Assembly (NCBI GenBank): GCA_963726295.1
Contig: CAVSBW010000012.1
Span: forward strand, 496,001 to 560,000
Direction of reading: 5' to 3'
Length of the DNA: 64,000 nt
From: DASSQJ01 sp963726295
GTDB taxonomy: Bacteria; Actinomycetota; Actinomycetes; Actinomycetales; Dermatophilaceae
Within the stretch, counting starts at the first letter, position 1; each line of letters opens with the position of its first letter. The position numbers and the translations under genes were made by a program. Of the stretch, positions 1 through 8,414 are shown piece by piece. The notes below the pieces were generated by a model. That model did not search any database, was not told the origin of the DNA, and saw nothing but the letters and a program-made list of their open reading frames with translations.

Positions 1-480
1 GAGCAGCAGCAGGCCCTCGGTGTCGGCGTCGAGCCTCCCGACGTGGAAGAGACGCTCCTTGCGGTCGCCGACGTAGTCGCCGATGTCGACCCGACCGAGC
101 TCGTCGCTCATCGACGTCACGACGTTCAGGGGCTTGTTGAAGGCGAGGTAGACCCGCGACTCGTCGAGCTGCACCCGCTCCCCGTCGACGTGCACCACCT
201 GGGTGGGTCGGATGCGCACCCCGAGCTCGCGCACGACCTGGCCGTCGACCTCCACCCGGCCCTGGGTGATGAGGTCCTCGCAGACGCGGCGCGACCCGAC
301 CCCGGCGGCGGCGAGCAGCTTCTGCAGCCGCACGCCGTCCGGGTCGTGGACCTCGACGGTCGGCCGCGTCGGCTCGGGCTTGGGCCGGGTGGGCTGGCTG
401 GGCCGCGTGCTCCCGCCCCCACGCGGACGCTGCTGCCGGTCCCCGGCTCGTCGGCCGCCACGACCCTTCGGCGGGGTCAT
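1..480 (-). CDS. rluB: Pseudouridine synthase RluB-type (3' end beyond window)
   Basis: This is the first 160 codons of an rRNA large-subunit pseudouridine synthase; the rest lies outside the window. A basic, Gly/Pro/Arg-rich N-terminal tail of about 45 residues is followed by an S4 RNA-binding domain (about residues 50-95, beginning VRLQKLLAAAGVGSRR). The catalytic-loop motif GRLDADTEGLLLL, whose Asp is the nucleophile in this family, is at the window edge. The ATG overlaps the scpB stop codon by 4 bp (ATGA), so the gene ends the operon parA-scpA-scpB-rluB. This is the same order as in M. tuberculosis. RluB modifies the peptidyl-transferase region of 23S rRNA; the exact target base is inferred from the family. 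Confidence 0.93.
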   Translation of the reverse strand, partial: MTPPKGRGGRRAGDRQQRPRGGGSTRPSQPTRPKPEPTRPTVEVHDPDGVRLQKLLAAAGVGSRRVCEDLITQGRVEVDGQVVRELGVRIRPTQVVHVDGERVQLDESRVYLAFNKPLNVVTSMSDELGRVDIGDYVGDRKERLFHVGRLDADTEGLLLL

Positions 481-1094
481 GCCCGACCTCCCTCGGCGAT
501 CTCGTCGAGCACGTCGACCTCCGGCAGGTAGGGGGCGAGGGCGGGAAGCTCGTCGAGGCTGCCCAGGCCCAGCCGTTCGAGGAAGTACGAGGTGGTGCCG
601 TAGAGCGTCGCCGTCGACTCGGCGTCCTGCCCGAGCTCTTCGATGAGGCCGCGGGAGAGGAGCGTGCGGATCACGCCGTCGACGTTGACCCCACGGACCG
701 CCGCCACGCGCGAGCGCGACACGGGCTGGCGGTACGCGATGACCGCGAGCGTCTCGAGCGAGGCCTGGGTGAGCCGGGCCTGCTGGCCGTCGAGGACGAA
801 CCGCTCGACCACGGGCGCGTACTCGTGACGGCTGTACATGCGCCAGCCGCCGCCGACCTCGCGGAGGGTGAACCCCCGGTGGTCCGCCTCGTAGCCGCTC
901 TCCAGCTCGGCGAGGGCGGTCTGGACGTCGGCGACCGGCTGCTCCAGCGCCGCGGCGAGCGCCATCGTCGTCACCGGCTCGTCGACCACCATGAGGACCG
1001 CCTCGAGGGCCCCGTGGATCCCGCCGGGGAAGTCGGCCACGTCGAAGGCCATCTGCTCCTCGAGGGCCGGCGTGCCCGGCTCCTGCTCAGTCAT
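477..1094 (-). CDS. scpB: Segregation and condensation protein ScpB
   Basis: ScpB is the winged-helix kleisin-partner subunit of the SMC-ScpAB condensin. The 205-residue product has the two winged-helix repeats of the family, including LETLAVIAYRQPVSRSRVAAVRG near the middle and the typical linker to a second helix-turn-helix that ends in GTTSYFLERLGL. The ATG at 1094 was chosen because upstream sequence in the same frame is a low-complexity Arg/Pro stretch that overlaps scpA. The gene overlaps the 3' end of scpA by 8 bp and the start of rluB by 4 bp, so the three are almost certainly co-translated. Confidence 0.95.
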   Translation of the reverse strand: MTEQEPGTPALEEQMAFDVADFPGGIHGALEAVLMVVDEPVTTMALAAALEQPVADVQTALAELESGYEADHRGFTLREVGGGWRMYSRHEYAPVVERFVLDGQQARLTQASLETLAVIAYRQPVSRSRVAAVRGVNVDGVIRTLLSRGLIEELGQDAESTATLYGTTSYFLERLGLGSLDELPALAPYLPEVDVLDEIAEGGRA

Positions 1095-2022
1095 CGGTGG
1101 CCTCCTGCGGCGTGGTCGTGGGGTCCGGGGTGTTGTCCGGTGGTGGTGGCTCGTCGAACTCGTCGGTGACCTCGACCTCACCGTCCTCGGGCCCGGTCCA
1201 CCGCACCGTGAGCTCGCCGAGGGCCTCGGCCTGCTCGAAGCCGACCGCTGCCTCCCGGTAGAGCTCGAGCAGCGCGAGGAAGCGGGCGACGACGACCAGC
1301 GTGCTGTCGGCGTCGGCGACGAGGCTGCGGAACGACACGACCCGCTCGCGCCGCAGCTTGGTGCCGAGCACGGCGGCCTGCTCGCGCACGCTCACGGCCG
1401 GCGCGTGGAGGTGGGTCAGGCCCACCGTGGGCGGCACCCGTGGTGTCATCGCGCGCGCAGCCACCATGGCGAACTGCTCGGGGGTCACGGTCATGACGAG
1501 CTCGGGCAGCAGCGCCGCGAGGTGGGGCTCCAGGCCCACGGCGCGGGGATGGCGGCGACCGGCGGTCGACATCCGCTCACCGAAGGTACGTGCGATGTCC
1601 TTGAAGGCGCGGTACTGGAGCAGTCGGGCGAAGAGGATGTCGCGTGCCTCGATGAGGGCGAGGTCCTCCTCGTCCTCCGGCCCGCTCTGCGGGAGCAGAC
1701 GGGCGGCCTTGAGGTCGAGCAGGGTCGCGGCGACGACGAGGAACTCCGAGGTCTGCGAGAGGTCGAGACCGGCCTCGCTCGCCCGGGCCGCGCGGATGTG
1801 GGCGATGAACTCGTCGGTGACGCTCGCCAGGGCCACCTCGGTGATGTCCAGCTTGTGCTTGCTGATGAGCCCGAGGAGGAGGTCGAACGGGCCGGTGAAG
1901 TTCTCGAGGTGCACCTCGAACGGCGTCACCACAGCCCGCCGCGTCAGGACACCGCCGGGCGTGACGTCGGGTTCGGCCGCCGGTGGCGGATCTCCCCCGG
2001 GGGCCTCGGGGGGCGTGCCCAC
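1087..2022 (-). CDS. scpA: Segregation and condensation protein ScpA
   Basis: ScpA is the kleisin that bridges the SMC heads and binds ScpB. The core begins VTPFEVHLENFTGPFDLLLGLI, the hallmark N-terminal kleisin helix, and continues through HKLDITEVALASVTDEF; the C-terminal winged helix ends in an acidic tail. I chose the GTG at 2022, 4 nt after the parA stop, which gives 311 residues with a Pro/Ala-rich N-terminal extension. A GTG at 1929, directly before the conserved core, would give 280 residues, closer to the usual family length. The start is therefore uncertain, while the identity is secure. The downstream end overlaps scpB by 8 bp. Confidence 0.93.
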   Translation of the reverse strand: MGTPPEAPGGDPPPAAEPDVTPGGVLTRRAVVTPFEVHLENFTGPFDLLLGLISKHKLDITEVALASVTDEFIAHIRAARASEAGLDLSQTSEFLVVAATLLDLKAARLLPQSGPEDEEDLALIEARDILFARLLQYRAFKDIARTFGERMSTAGRRHPRAVGLEPHLAALLPELVMTVTPEQFAMVAARAMTPRVPPTVGLTHLHAPAVSVREQAAVLGTKLRRERVVSFRSLVADADSTLVVVARFLALLELYREAAVGFEQAEALGELTVRWTGPEDGEVEVTDEFDEPPPPDNTPDPTTTPQEATDD

Positions 2023-2026
2023 CGGC

Positions 2027-2914
2027 TCAGGCCGCCCCGCCGCGCGCGATGAGCTCGCGGGCGAGCTGGCGGTAGGCGTCGGCGCCCTTGTGCGTGCCGT
2101 CGTAGGTCGTGATCGGCTCCGCGGCCAGAGAGGCGTCGGGGAACTTGACCGTGCGGGAGATGACGGTGTGGAACACCTGGTCGCCGAAGTGCTCGACGAC
2201 ACTGGCGACGACCTCGCGGGAGTGCAGGGTACGTCCGTCGTACATCGTCGCGAGGATGCCGTCGATCTCCAGCCGCGGGTTGAGGCGGTCGGTGATCTTC
2301 TCGATGGTCTCGACGAGCAGGGCCACCCCCCGCATGGCGAAGAACTCGCACTCCAGCGGGATGATGACGCCGTGCGCCGCGGTGAGGGCGTTAACGGTGA
2401 GCAGCCCCAGTGAGGGCTGGCAGTCGACCAGGACGACGTCGTACTGGTCCTCGACCGGCCGCAGCACGCGGGCGAGGATCTGCTCGCGGGCGACCTCGCC
2501 GACCAGCTGCACCTCGGCGGCCGAGAGGTCGATGTTGGCGGGGACGACGTCCAGGCCCTCGATCTTCGTGTGCGCGATGACGTCGCGGATGTCGTGCCCG
2601 CGCTCGACGAGGAGGTTGTACACCGAGACGTCGAGCTCGTGGGTGGGGATGCCCAGCCCGACGGACAGGGCGCCCTGGGGGTCGAAGTCGACGAGCAGCA
2701 CCCGGCGCCCCAGCTCGGCCAGGGCGGCACCGAGGTTGATCGTGGTCGTGGTCTTGCCGACGCCGCCCTTCTGGTTGCACATGGCGATGATGCGGGCGGG
2801 GCCGTGCGAGGTCAGCGGCGCGGGCTCGGGGAAGTCGGGCAGCGGTCGACCGGTGGGCCCGACCTGCCCCTGCCGGTCGATGCGCATCTGCAGCGCGGCG
2901 TCGGTCTCGCCCAA
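2027..2914 (-). CDS. parA: ParA/Soj-family ATPase
   Basis: This 295-residue deviant-Walker ATPase has the ParA motif KGGVGKT at residues 49-55, the Walker A' region VLLVDFDPQGALS, and a switch region with DVVLVDCQPSLGLL. It is the operon-borne ParA that sits beside scpAB in actinobacteria, not the oriC-linked parAB pair, because no parB follows. The family uses ATP-dependent dimerisation on DNA to position chromosomes or complexes. The neighbouring condensin genes support a chromosome-organisation role, but the exact cargo cannot be read from the sequence. A gap of about 90 nt separates it from xerD. Confidence 0.93.
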   Translation of the reverse strand: MGETDAALQMRIDRQGQVGPTGRPLPDFPEPAPLTSHGPARIIAMCNQKGGVGKTTTTINLGAALAELGRRVLLVDFDPQGALSVGLGIPTHELDVSVYNLLVERGHDIRDVIAHTKIEGLDVVPANIDLSAAEVQLVGEVAREQILARVLRPVEDQYDVVLVDCQPSLGLLTVNALTAAHGVIIPLECEFFAMRGVALLVETIEKITDRLNPRLEIDGILATMYDGRTLHSREVVASVVEHFGDQVFHTVISRTVKFPDASLAAEPITTYDGTHKGADAYRQLARELIARGGAA

Positions 2915-3005
2915 CTCTCCAACTCCCCGTTACCGGTGGTGCACGGTCAGCCTCTCGCTGATCGATGGAGACCCTATCAGCGGGCGCACCGGCGGCCGGA
3001 CCGCC

Positions 3006-3938
3006 TCACCGGGCTCTCGGGTGACTCTGGGCGTAGACCTCGCGCAGCTGCTGCACGGTGACCCTGGTGTAGATCTGGGTCGTCGTCACCGAGGCGTGCC
3101 CGAGAAGCTCCTGGACCACCCGGACGTCGGCGCCGCCCTCGAGCAGGTGGGTGGCGAAGGAGTGCCGGAGCGTGTGCGGCGAGAGGTGCCCGGCGAGGTC
3201 GGCGCGGTCCGCGGCGGTGCGCAGCGCCGCCCATGCGCTCTGCCGCGACAGGCGTGCGCCCCGCGTGTTGAGGAAGAGGCCCGGCGTTCCCCGGCCCCGC
3301 GCGGCGAAGGTCGGGCGGCCACGCACCAGCCACGCCTCGACCGCTGCGGACGCGTATGACCCGAGGGGCACGACCCGCTCCTTGCCGCCCTTGCCGAGCA
3401 GGCGGACCAGCCCGTCCTCTCCGAGCACGTCGTCGACGTCGAGTCCCACCGCCTCGGAGATCCGCGCGCCGGTGCCGTAGAGGACCTCGAGCAGGGCGCG
3501 GTCGCGCAGCGCGGCGGGGGTGTCCCCGACCGATGCGGCCTCCAGCAGGCGCTCCACGGCGTCGAGGGAGATGGCCTTGGGCAGCCGGCTGGGCGGCCGT
3601 GGTGGCTGCACCTCGCGGGCGGGGTCCGTCTCGAGCTCGCCCTCGAGGGCGAGGAAGCGGTGGAGGCCCCGGACGGCCACCAGCGTCCGCGCGGCCGAGG
3701 TCGCGGCGAGCGGAAGGCGTCCCTCGCCGCCCTCGCGGAGCCGAGCGAGGAACTCGGTGACGTGCTGCTCGGTGACGTCCTCCGGGCGCGTCACCCCCAT
3801 CTCGTCGAGGTACGTGCTCCACCGCGCCAGGTCGCGCCGGTAGGCGGAGAGGGTGTTCGGCGAGCAGCCCTTCTCGACGTCGAGGTGGGTCAGCCACGCG
3901 TCGACGGCCCGCCCCACCGGGGTGGGACGGGCCGTCAC
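3006..3938 (-). CDS. xerD: Tyrosine recombinase XerD
   Basis: XerD resolves chromosome dimers at dif with XerC. The 310-residue product has the N-terminal SAM-like core-binding domain (about residues 8-100) and the C-terminal catalytic domain with the full tyrosine-recombinase set: R159 (TGARISEA), K183 or K186, H255 and R258 (HTLRHSFATH), H281 (LGHASV) and Y290 (IYTRV). The GTG at 3938 lies 14 nt after the ald stop and leaves a normal XerD length. The same frame stays open far upstream into ald, but that part is only a GC-rich shadow. Placement beside parA-scpAB fits the usual chromosome-segregation grouping. Confidence 0.93.
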   Translation of the reverse strand: MTARPTPVGRAVDAWLTHLDVEKGCSPNTLSAYRRDLARWSTYLDEMGVTRPEDVTEQHVTEFLARLREGGEGRLPLAATSAARTLVAVRGLHRFLALEGELETDPAREVQPPRPPSRLPKAISLDAVERLLEAASVGDTPAALRDRALLEVLYGTGARISEAVGLDVDDVLGEDGLVRLLGKGGKERVVPLGSYASAAVEAWLVRGRPTFAARGRGTPGLFLNTRGARLSRQSAWAALRTAADRADLAGHLSPHTLRHSFATHLLEGGADVRVVQELLGHASVTTTQIYTRVTVQQLREVYAQSHPRAR

Positions 3939-3952
3939 GGCGGGGTCGTCGG

Positions 3953-5068
3953 TCAGGAGAGGACCTCGTCGACATCGGTGCTCTCCATGCCGAACGCCTC
4001 GGCGACCGCTCGGTAGATGACGGCGCCGGCGTGGGTGTTCAGGCCCTTGGCCAGGGCCGGGTCGGCGCGCATGGCGTCCTGCCAGCCCTGGTCGGCCAGC
4101 CCGGTGGCGTAGCGGAGGGTGGCGTTGGTGAGCGCCCACGTGGAGGTGTGCGGCACCGCGCCGGGCATGTTCGCCACGCAGTAGTAGATCGAGTCGTGCA
4201 CCGGGAACGTGGGGTCGGCGTGCGTCGTGGGCCGGCTGTTCTCGAAGCACCCGCCCTGGTCGATCGCGACGTCGACGAGCACCGAGCCCGGCTTCATCCG
4301 GCTGACCAGCTCGTCGGTGACGAGCTTGGGTGCCTTCGCGCCGGGGATGAGGACGGTGCCGATGACGAGGTCGGCCTCGAGCACCTGCTCCTCCACCGAC
4401 AGCCTGGACGACGCGATCTGCGCCACCCGGTTGTCGTAGCGCCAGAAGCTCATCCGCAGCTTGTCGAGGTCGGTGTCGAGGAGGGTGACGTCTGCCCCCA
4501 TCCCGAGGGCGATGTTCGCGGCGTTCTGGCCGGCCACGCCGGCGCCGAGGACGACGACCTTGGCGTTGACGACGCCGCCGATGCCGCCCATGAGGACGCC
4601 GCGCCCGCCCTGGGCACGCATCATCGCGTGCGCACCCACCTGCGGCGCGAGACACCCGGCGACCTCGGACATCGGGTACAGCAGCGGCAGCAGGCCGGAC
4701 GGCAGCTGGACCGTCTCGTACGCGATCGACGTGGTGCGCCGCTTCACGAGCTCCTCGGTGAGCGGCGCGTCGGCGGCGAGGTGGAGGTAGGTGAAGAGGA
4801 CGAGGTCCTCCCGGAGTCGGTGGTACTCCTCGGCCACCGGCTCCTTTACCTTCATCACCATCTCGGACTCGGCCCACAGGTCGTCGGCGGTGTCGACGAT
4901 GCGCGCTCCCTGCGAGACGAAGTCCTCGTCGGGGATCGACGAGCCGAGCCCCGCTCCCTTCTGGACGAGTACGTCGTGGCCGCGGCTCACGAGCTCGTTG
5001 ACGCCCACGGGCGTGATCCCGACGCGGAACTCGTTGTTCTTGACCTCGGTGGGAATGCCGACCTTCAC
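3953..5068 (-). CDS. ald: Alanine dehydrogenase
   Basis: Ald catalyses NAD-dependent reversible deamination of L-alanine to pyruvate and ammonia. The 371-residue length is standard. The N-terminus MKVGIPTEVKNNEFRVG is diagnostic; the catalytic-loop region KEPVAEEYHRLR is followed by TYLHLAAD with the active-site His. The Rossmann motif VVVLGAGVAGQNAANIA lies near residues 170-185. The start is GTG at 5068. A TANNNT hexamer (TAGACT on the minus strand, 5151-5146) about 75 nt upstream is a plausible -10 box. The gene sits just upstream of xerD, with a gap of 14 nt. Confidence 0.97.
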   Translation of the reverse strand: MKVGIPTEVKNNEFRVGITPVGVNELVSRGHDVLVQKGAGLGSSIPDEDFVSQGARIVDTADDLWAESEMVMKVKEPVAEEYHRLREDLVLFTYLHLAADAPLTEELVKRRTTSIAYETVQLPSGLLPLLYPMSEVAGCLAPQVGAHAMMRAQGGRGVLMGGIGGVVNAKVVVLGAGVAGQNAANIALGMGADVTLLDTDLDKLRMSFWRYDNRVAQIASSRLSVEEQVLEADLVIGTVLIPGAKAPKLVTDELVSRMKPGSVLVDVAIDQGGCFENSRPTTHADPTFPVHDSIYYCVANMPGAVPHTSTWALTNATLRYATGLADQGWQDAMRADPALAKGLNTHAGAVIYRAVAEAFGMESTDVDEVLS

Positions 5069-5189
5069 GGTGATCTGACCTGTCTTCCGTCTCCGTCCGG
5101 GACCTCGTCGTCCCGGATGACCGCGTCCGGGTGGAGCGCGATGGAAGTCTAGTGCCGGGGCCGGGAGTCGGCTCCACCGAGGAGGACCC

Positions 5190-5828
5190 GTGAAGCTCTA
5201 CAGCGACATCCCCGGCCGCCGGCTGGTCCAGGTGGTCTTCGACGTCGGTGTCGTGGTGTGGGTGGTGGTGTGGGTCCGAATCGCGATGCGGGTCCACGAC
5301 GCCACCCTGCAGCTCGCGACGCCGGGGTACCAGCTGCAGGACGCGGGGGCGAACTTCCGGGGGACGATGACGTCCGCGGGCGACGGCGTCGACGACCTGC
5401 CGCTGCTCGAGGACCGGGTCGCCGCCCCGTTCCGGGCGGCCGCCGGGGTGGGCGGCGACATCGAGCAGGCGGGGCAGGACCTCGTCACCGCCGTGGAGCG
5501 GGTCTCGCTGCTCCTCGGGCTGACCACGGCGCTCGCACCGATCCTCATCGTCGTCGGCACCTGGCTGCTCCTGCGCACGCGCTTCATCCGGCGGGCCGGC
5601 GCCGCGCAGCGATTCATCGACGCCGACCCGGACCTGGACCTCTTCGCGCTGCGGGCCATGGCGGGCCAGCCGATGGCCCGGTTGGCGCGGATCAGCGACG
5701 ACCCGGCCGGGGCCTGGCGCCGCGGGGACCGCGACGTCATCCGTGCCCTCGCCGTGCTCGAGCTCAAGGAGTCGGGCCTGCGGCCGCCGCCACCCTCGCC
5801 GGGGGCCGCGGTCGCCCCTCCGTCCTGA
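5190..5828 (+). CDS. Hypothetical two-TM membrane protein
   Basis: I do not recognise a family. The 212-residue product has one hydrophobic helix near the N-terminus (about residues 13-31, VVFDVGVVVWVVVWV), a roughly 70-residue extracytoplasmic-looking loop, and a second helix (about residues 108-128, LLGLTTALAPILIVVGTWLLL). The second helix is followed by RTRFIRR, consistent with positive-inside. The C-terminal 80 residues are soluble, charged and end in a Pro-rich tail. The GTG start is supported by a strong GAGGAGG ribosome-binding site at 5179-5185. It is divergent from ald and convergent with the LLM pseudogene, so it is probably monocistronic. Confidence 0.7.
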   Translation: MKLYSDIPGRRLVQVVFDVGVVVWVVVWVRIAMRVHDATLQLATPGYQLQDAGANFRGTMTSAGDGVDDLPLLEDRVAAPFRAAAGVGGDIEQAGQDLVTAVERVSLLLGLTTALAPILIVVGTWLLLRTRFIRRAGAAQRFIDADPDLDLFALRAMAGQPMARLARISDDPAGAWRRGDRDVIRALAVLELKESGLRPPPPSPGAAVAPPS

Positions 5829-5831
5829 CGC

Positions 5832-6778
5832 TCAGGCGAGCCGGGCGAACACCGGCCGCATGGTGTCGGCGGCGTGCCCCGGAACGACGACGTGGCCTAC
5901 GCCGTGCCGCTCGCGGCGGTCCAGCAGCGTCCGCACGATCTCCTCGGTCGTCCCCGCGAGGGCGAAGGCGGCAGCGGCCCCGGGGGCCATGCGCTCCGAC
6001 ACGTGACGAGCGAACCCGTCGACCTACGCCGCCCGCCGGACGGCCTCCTCCGGCGAACCGCGGCCTCCGGCCACGAGGGCCACCGACGTGGACAGCTCGA
6101 GGTGATCGAACCGCTCGCCCGCGGCATCCCGGACCCACCGCAACTTCTCCCCCTGCACCTCGTCGGCGGTCCCGTCATCCCGCAGGGTGTTGAGGCTGAC
6201 GACGTCCGCCACCGACAGGACCCGGCGCAGCGCGCCGCCGAGCATCAGAGGAAGGTGGCCGGCGAGCGGCAGGGGGTGGCGCGGCATCGCGTCGATGGTG
6301 AAGAACTCGCCACCGAGGCTGAGAGTGTCGTCGCCCGGGTCTGCGCGCGGGGTCGTGAGCCCCCTGACGACCGCCACGTACTCCTCGAGCCGGCGCACGC
6401 GGATGGCCGCGTCGTCGAAGCGCAGCCCCGCCCACGCGTCTCCCGCTCGACCCACCCGGCACCGATGCCCAGCTCGACGCGGCCCTCGCTCAGCACGTCG
6501 AGGGTGACCACGTCACGGGCCAGCACGGCCGGGTGACGCAGGTCCTGGTTCGCCACCATCGGACAGACCCGCAGCGTCGTCGTGCGCGCCGCCGCGTCCG
6601 CCAGCGCGGGTAGCCAGGCAAGGCGCGTGACGTGGGCACCGGACAGGTCGAGGTGGTCGGTGAGCACCTCCATCGCGTACCCGTCGTCCTCCGCCCGAGC
6701 CACGTCTGCGCGCCACTCCCCCGCCGTGCCCGCACCCGGCAGCAGTCCGAAGCGGAAGGGGCGGGTCGACGGGGTCAC
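5832..6778 (-). pseudogene. LLM-class (luciferase-like) flavin oxidoreductase, disrupted
   Basis: This is the remnant of an F420- or FMN-dependent luciferase-like monooxygenase. The N-terminal frame reads from the GTG at 6778 through FRFGLLPGAG, a full first half, and GRVELGIGAGW. At about 6440 the reading frame shifts by one base, best explained by loss of one G, and continues as WAGLRFDDAAIRVRRLEEYV. An in-frame TAG at 6024-6026 then interrupts it after VRRAA. After the stop, the same frame resumes with a convincing C-terminus to 5832 (GTTEEIVRTLLDRR, VVVPGHAADTMRPVF). Two independent lesions make a true pseudogene more likely than a single sequencing error, though both could be assembly errors. 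Confidence 0.8.
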
Positions 6779-6948
6779 GGGGTGGTGACCGGGCGCATCG
6801 GCCGCATCGGGTCCGAGCCGTCCCAGCCCTCGGCGAGCCCGCTGAGCCGCGGGTGCATGCCGAGGATGGCGGGGGTCGACCTCGTGCACCTGCCCGAGCT
6901 CGATGACCACGGGGCGACCCAGTAGCCGATGTGGTGCATCGTCGTCAT
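6775..6948 (-). CDS. Small hypothetical protein coupled to the LLM pseudogene
   Basis: This 57-residue frame starts MTTMHHIGYWVAP and ends MRPVTTP. I recognise no domain, signal or membrane segment. The main support is positional: its TGA overlaps the GTG start of the following oxidoreductase remnant (GTGA), the arrangement used by most co-translated pairs in this window. It may itself be a fragment, given the decay of its partner. Confidence is low. Confidence 0.3.
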   Translation of the reverse strand: MTTMHHIGYWVAPWSSSSGRCTRSTPAILGMHPRLSGLAEGWDGSDPMRPMRPVTTP

Positions 6949-7035
6949 GGCGGTCCTGTCCGTCGGAGTCACCCGCCAGTCTCGTGATCGGACTCGGGGA
7001 CAGGCCAATCACGGCGCCTGACACCAGCCATCCGG

Positions 7036-7054
7036 CGGCGCGGTGACCGCGCCG
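7036..7054 (-). terminator. Possible hisS terminator hairpin
   Basis: A 7-bp perfect stem (7036-7042 with 7048-7054, 5-nt loop), extendable through a bulge, lies 17 nt past the hisS stop. There is no T-tract, which is common for GC-rich actinobacterial terminators. Confidence 0.35.
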
Positions 7055-7070
7055 GACGGCCGCTGGGCGC

Positions 7071-8414
7071 TCAGGCCTCCGGGACGACGACGGAGGGCGC
7101 GAGGTCCTCCGCGGGGCACTGCCACGACCCGGCGTCGGCGTCGACCTGCTCACCGCTGCGGATGTCCTTGACCTGGTCCGAGCCGTCCTCGGCCGCGCCC
7201 GGGAACCAGACGTAGGGGATGCCGCGGCGGTCGGCGTAGCGGATCTGTTTGCCGAAGCGCGCCGCGCTCGGCGCCACCTCGCACGGCACGCCGCGGGCAC
7301 GAAGTGCCGCCGCCACGGCCCGCGACCGGGTCCGTCCCTCCTCGTCGGTGACCGCCACGAGCACGGCGGCCGGGGTGGTCCGGTTCGCGGTGAGGCCGCG
7401 CTTGATGACGAGCAGGTGCACCAGCCGCGTCAGCCCGATGGAGATCCCGACGCCCGGGTAGGTCGTGCGCCCGTCGGAAGCCAGAGAGTCGTACCGCCCG
7501 CCCGAGCACACCGATCCCCACTCCTCGGACCCGACCAGCTGGGTCTCGTAGACGGTGCCGGTGTAGTAGTCGAGGCCACGGGCGATCGAGAGGTCGGCGA
7601 CCAGCGTCCCGGGGGTCTGCTCCATCCCGGCGGTGATGACCGCCGCGAGGGCGTCGAGCCCCTCGTCGAGGGTGGGGTGCGCCACCCCGAGGGCGCGGAC
7701 CTGCTCGACGAAGGACAGGTCGTCGGTGCGGATCTCGGCCAGGGCCAGGGCCAGGCGGGCCTGCTCCTCGCTCGCTCCGTGCTCGATCAGCATCTCGGCG
7801 ACCGGTCCGGGGCCGATCCGCCCGAGCCGGTCGACGATCCGCAGGGTGCCGACGACGTCGGTGAGCCCGATCCCGAGGTAGAACCCCTCGGGGACCTTGC
7901 GGTTGTTCACCTGGATGCGGAACTCGCCCACCGGGAGCCGACCGAAGACCTCGGCGATGACGAGCGGCATCTCGGCCTCGAAGTGCGGCGCGAGCTCGCC
8001 GACGTCGACGACGTCGATGTCGGCCTGGGTGAACTCGCGGTAGCGGCCCTCCTGGGGACGCTCGCCGCGCCAGACCTTCTGCACCTGGTAGCGCCGGAAC
8101 GGGAACTGCAGCCGTCCCGCGTTCTCGAGGACGTAGCGTGCGAACGGCACGGTGAGGTCGAAGTGCAGCCCCAGCTCGGCGTCGGTCGCCGGACCGTCGG
8201 CGAGGCGGTGGATCCCGTAGATCTCCTTGTCGGCGTCGCCGCCCTTCCCGAGCAGGCGCTCGACCGGCTCGACGGCGCGGGTCTCGAGCGAGCTGAACCC
8301 GTGGAGCTCGAACACCTCGCGGACGACGTCGAGGAAGTGCAGCTCGACGAGCCGCTCGGCGGGCAGGAGCTCGGGGAAGCCGGAGATGGGGGTGACCTTG
8401 GACGGGGCGCTCAC
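7071..8414 (-). CDS. hisS: Histidyl-tRNA synthetase
   Basis: HisRS charges tRNA-His. The 447-residue product is a class II synthetase: motif 1 is in the N-terminal region after PISGFPELLPAERL, motif 2 is the Arg-containing strand-loop in WRGERPQEGRYREFTQADIDVV, and the His-specific block is IARGLDYYTGTVYE (about residue 275). Motif 3 follows with YPGVGISIGLTRLVHLL. The C-terminal anticodon-binding domain (about residues 345-430) contains VLVAVTDEEGRTRSRAVA. The start is GTG, overlapping the stop of the upstream MBL hydrolase gene by 4 bp (GTGA). The pair Rv2581c/hisS has the same order in M. tuberculosis. Confidence 0.97.
   Translation of the reverse strand: MSAPSKVTPISGFPELLPAERLVELHFLDVVREVFELHGFSSLETRAVEPVERLLGKGGDADKEIYGIHRLADGPATDAELGLHFDLTVPFARYVLENAGRLQFPFRRYQVQKVWRGERPQEGRYREFTQADIDVVDVGELAPHFEAEMPLVIAEVFGRLPVGEFRIQVNNRKVPEGFYLGIGLTDVVGTLRIVDRLGRIGPGPVAEMLIEHGASEEQARLALALAEIRTDDLSFVEQVRALGVAHPTLDEGLDALAAVITAGMEQTPGTLVADLSIARGLDYYTGTVYETQLVGSEEWGSVCSGGRYDSLASDGRTTYPGVGISIGLTRLVHLLVIKRGLTANRTTPAAVLVAVTDEEGRTRSRAVAAALRARGVPCEVAPSAARFGKQIRYADRRGIPYVWFPGAAEDGSDQVKDIRSGEQVDADAGSWQCPAEDLAPSVVVPEA

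Noticed and set aside
3939..5297. N-terminal extension of the xerD frame to 763 codons
   Set aside because: The extension runs through ald in another frame; the normal XerD length starts at 3938.
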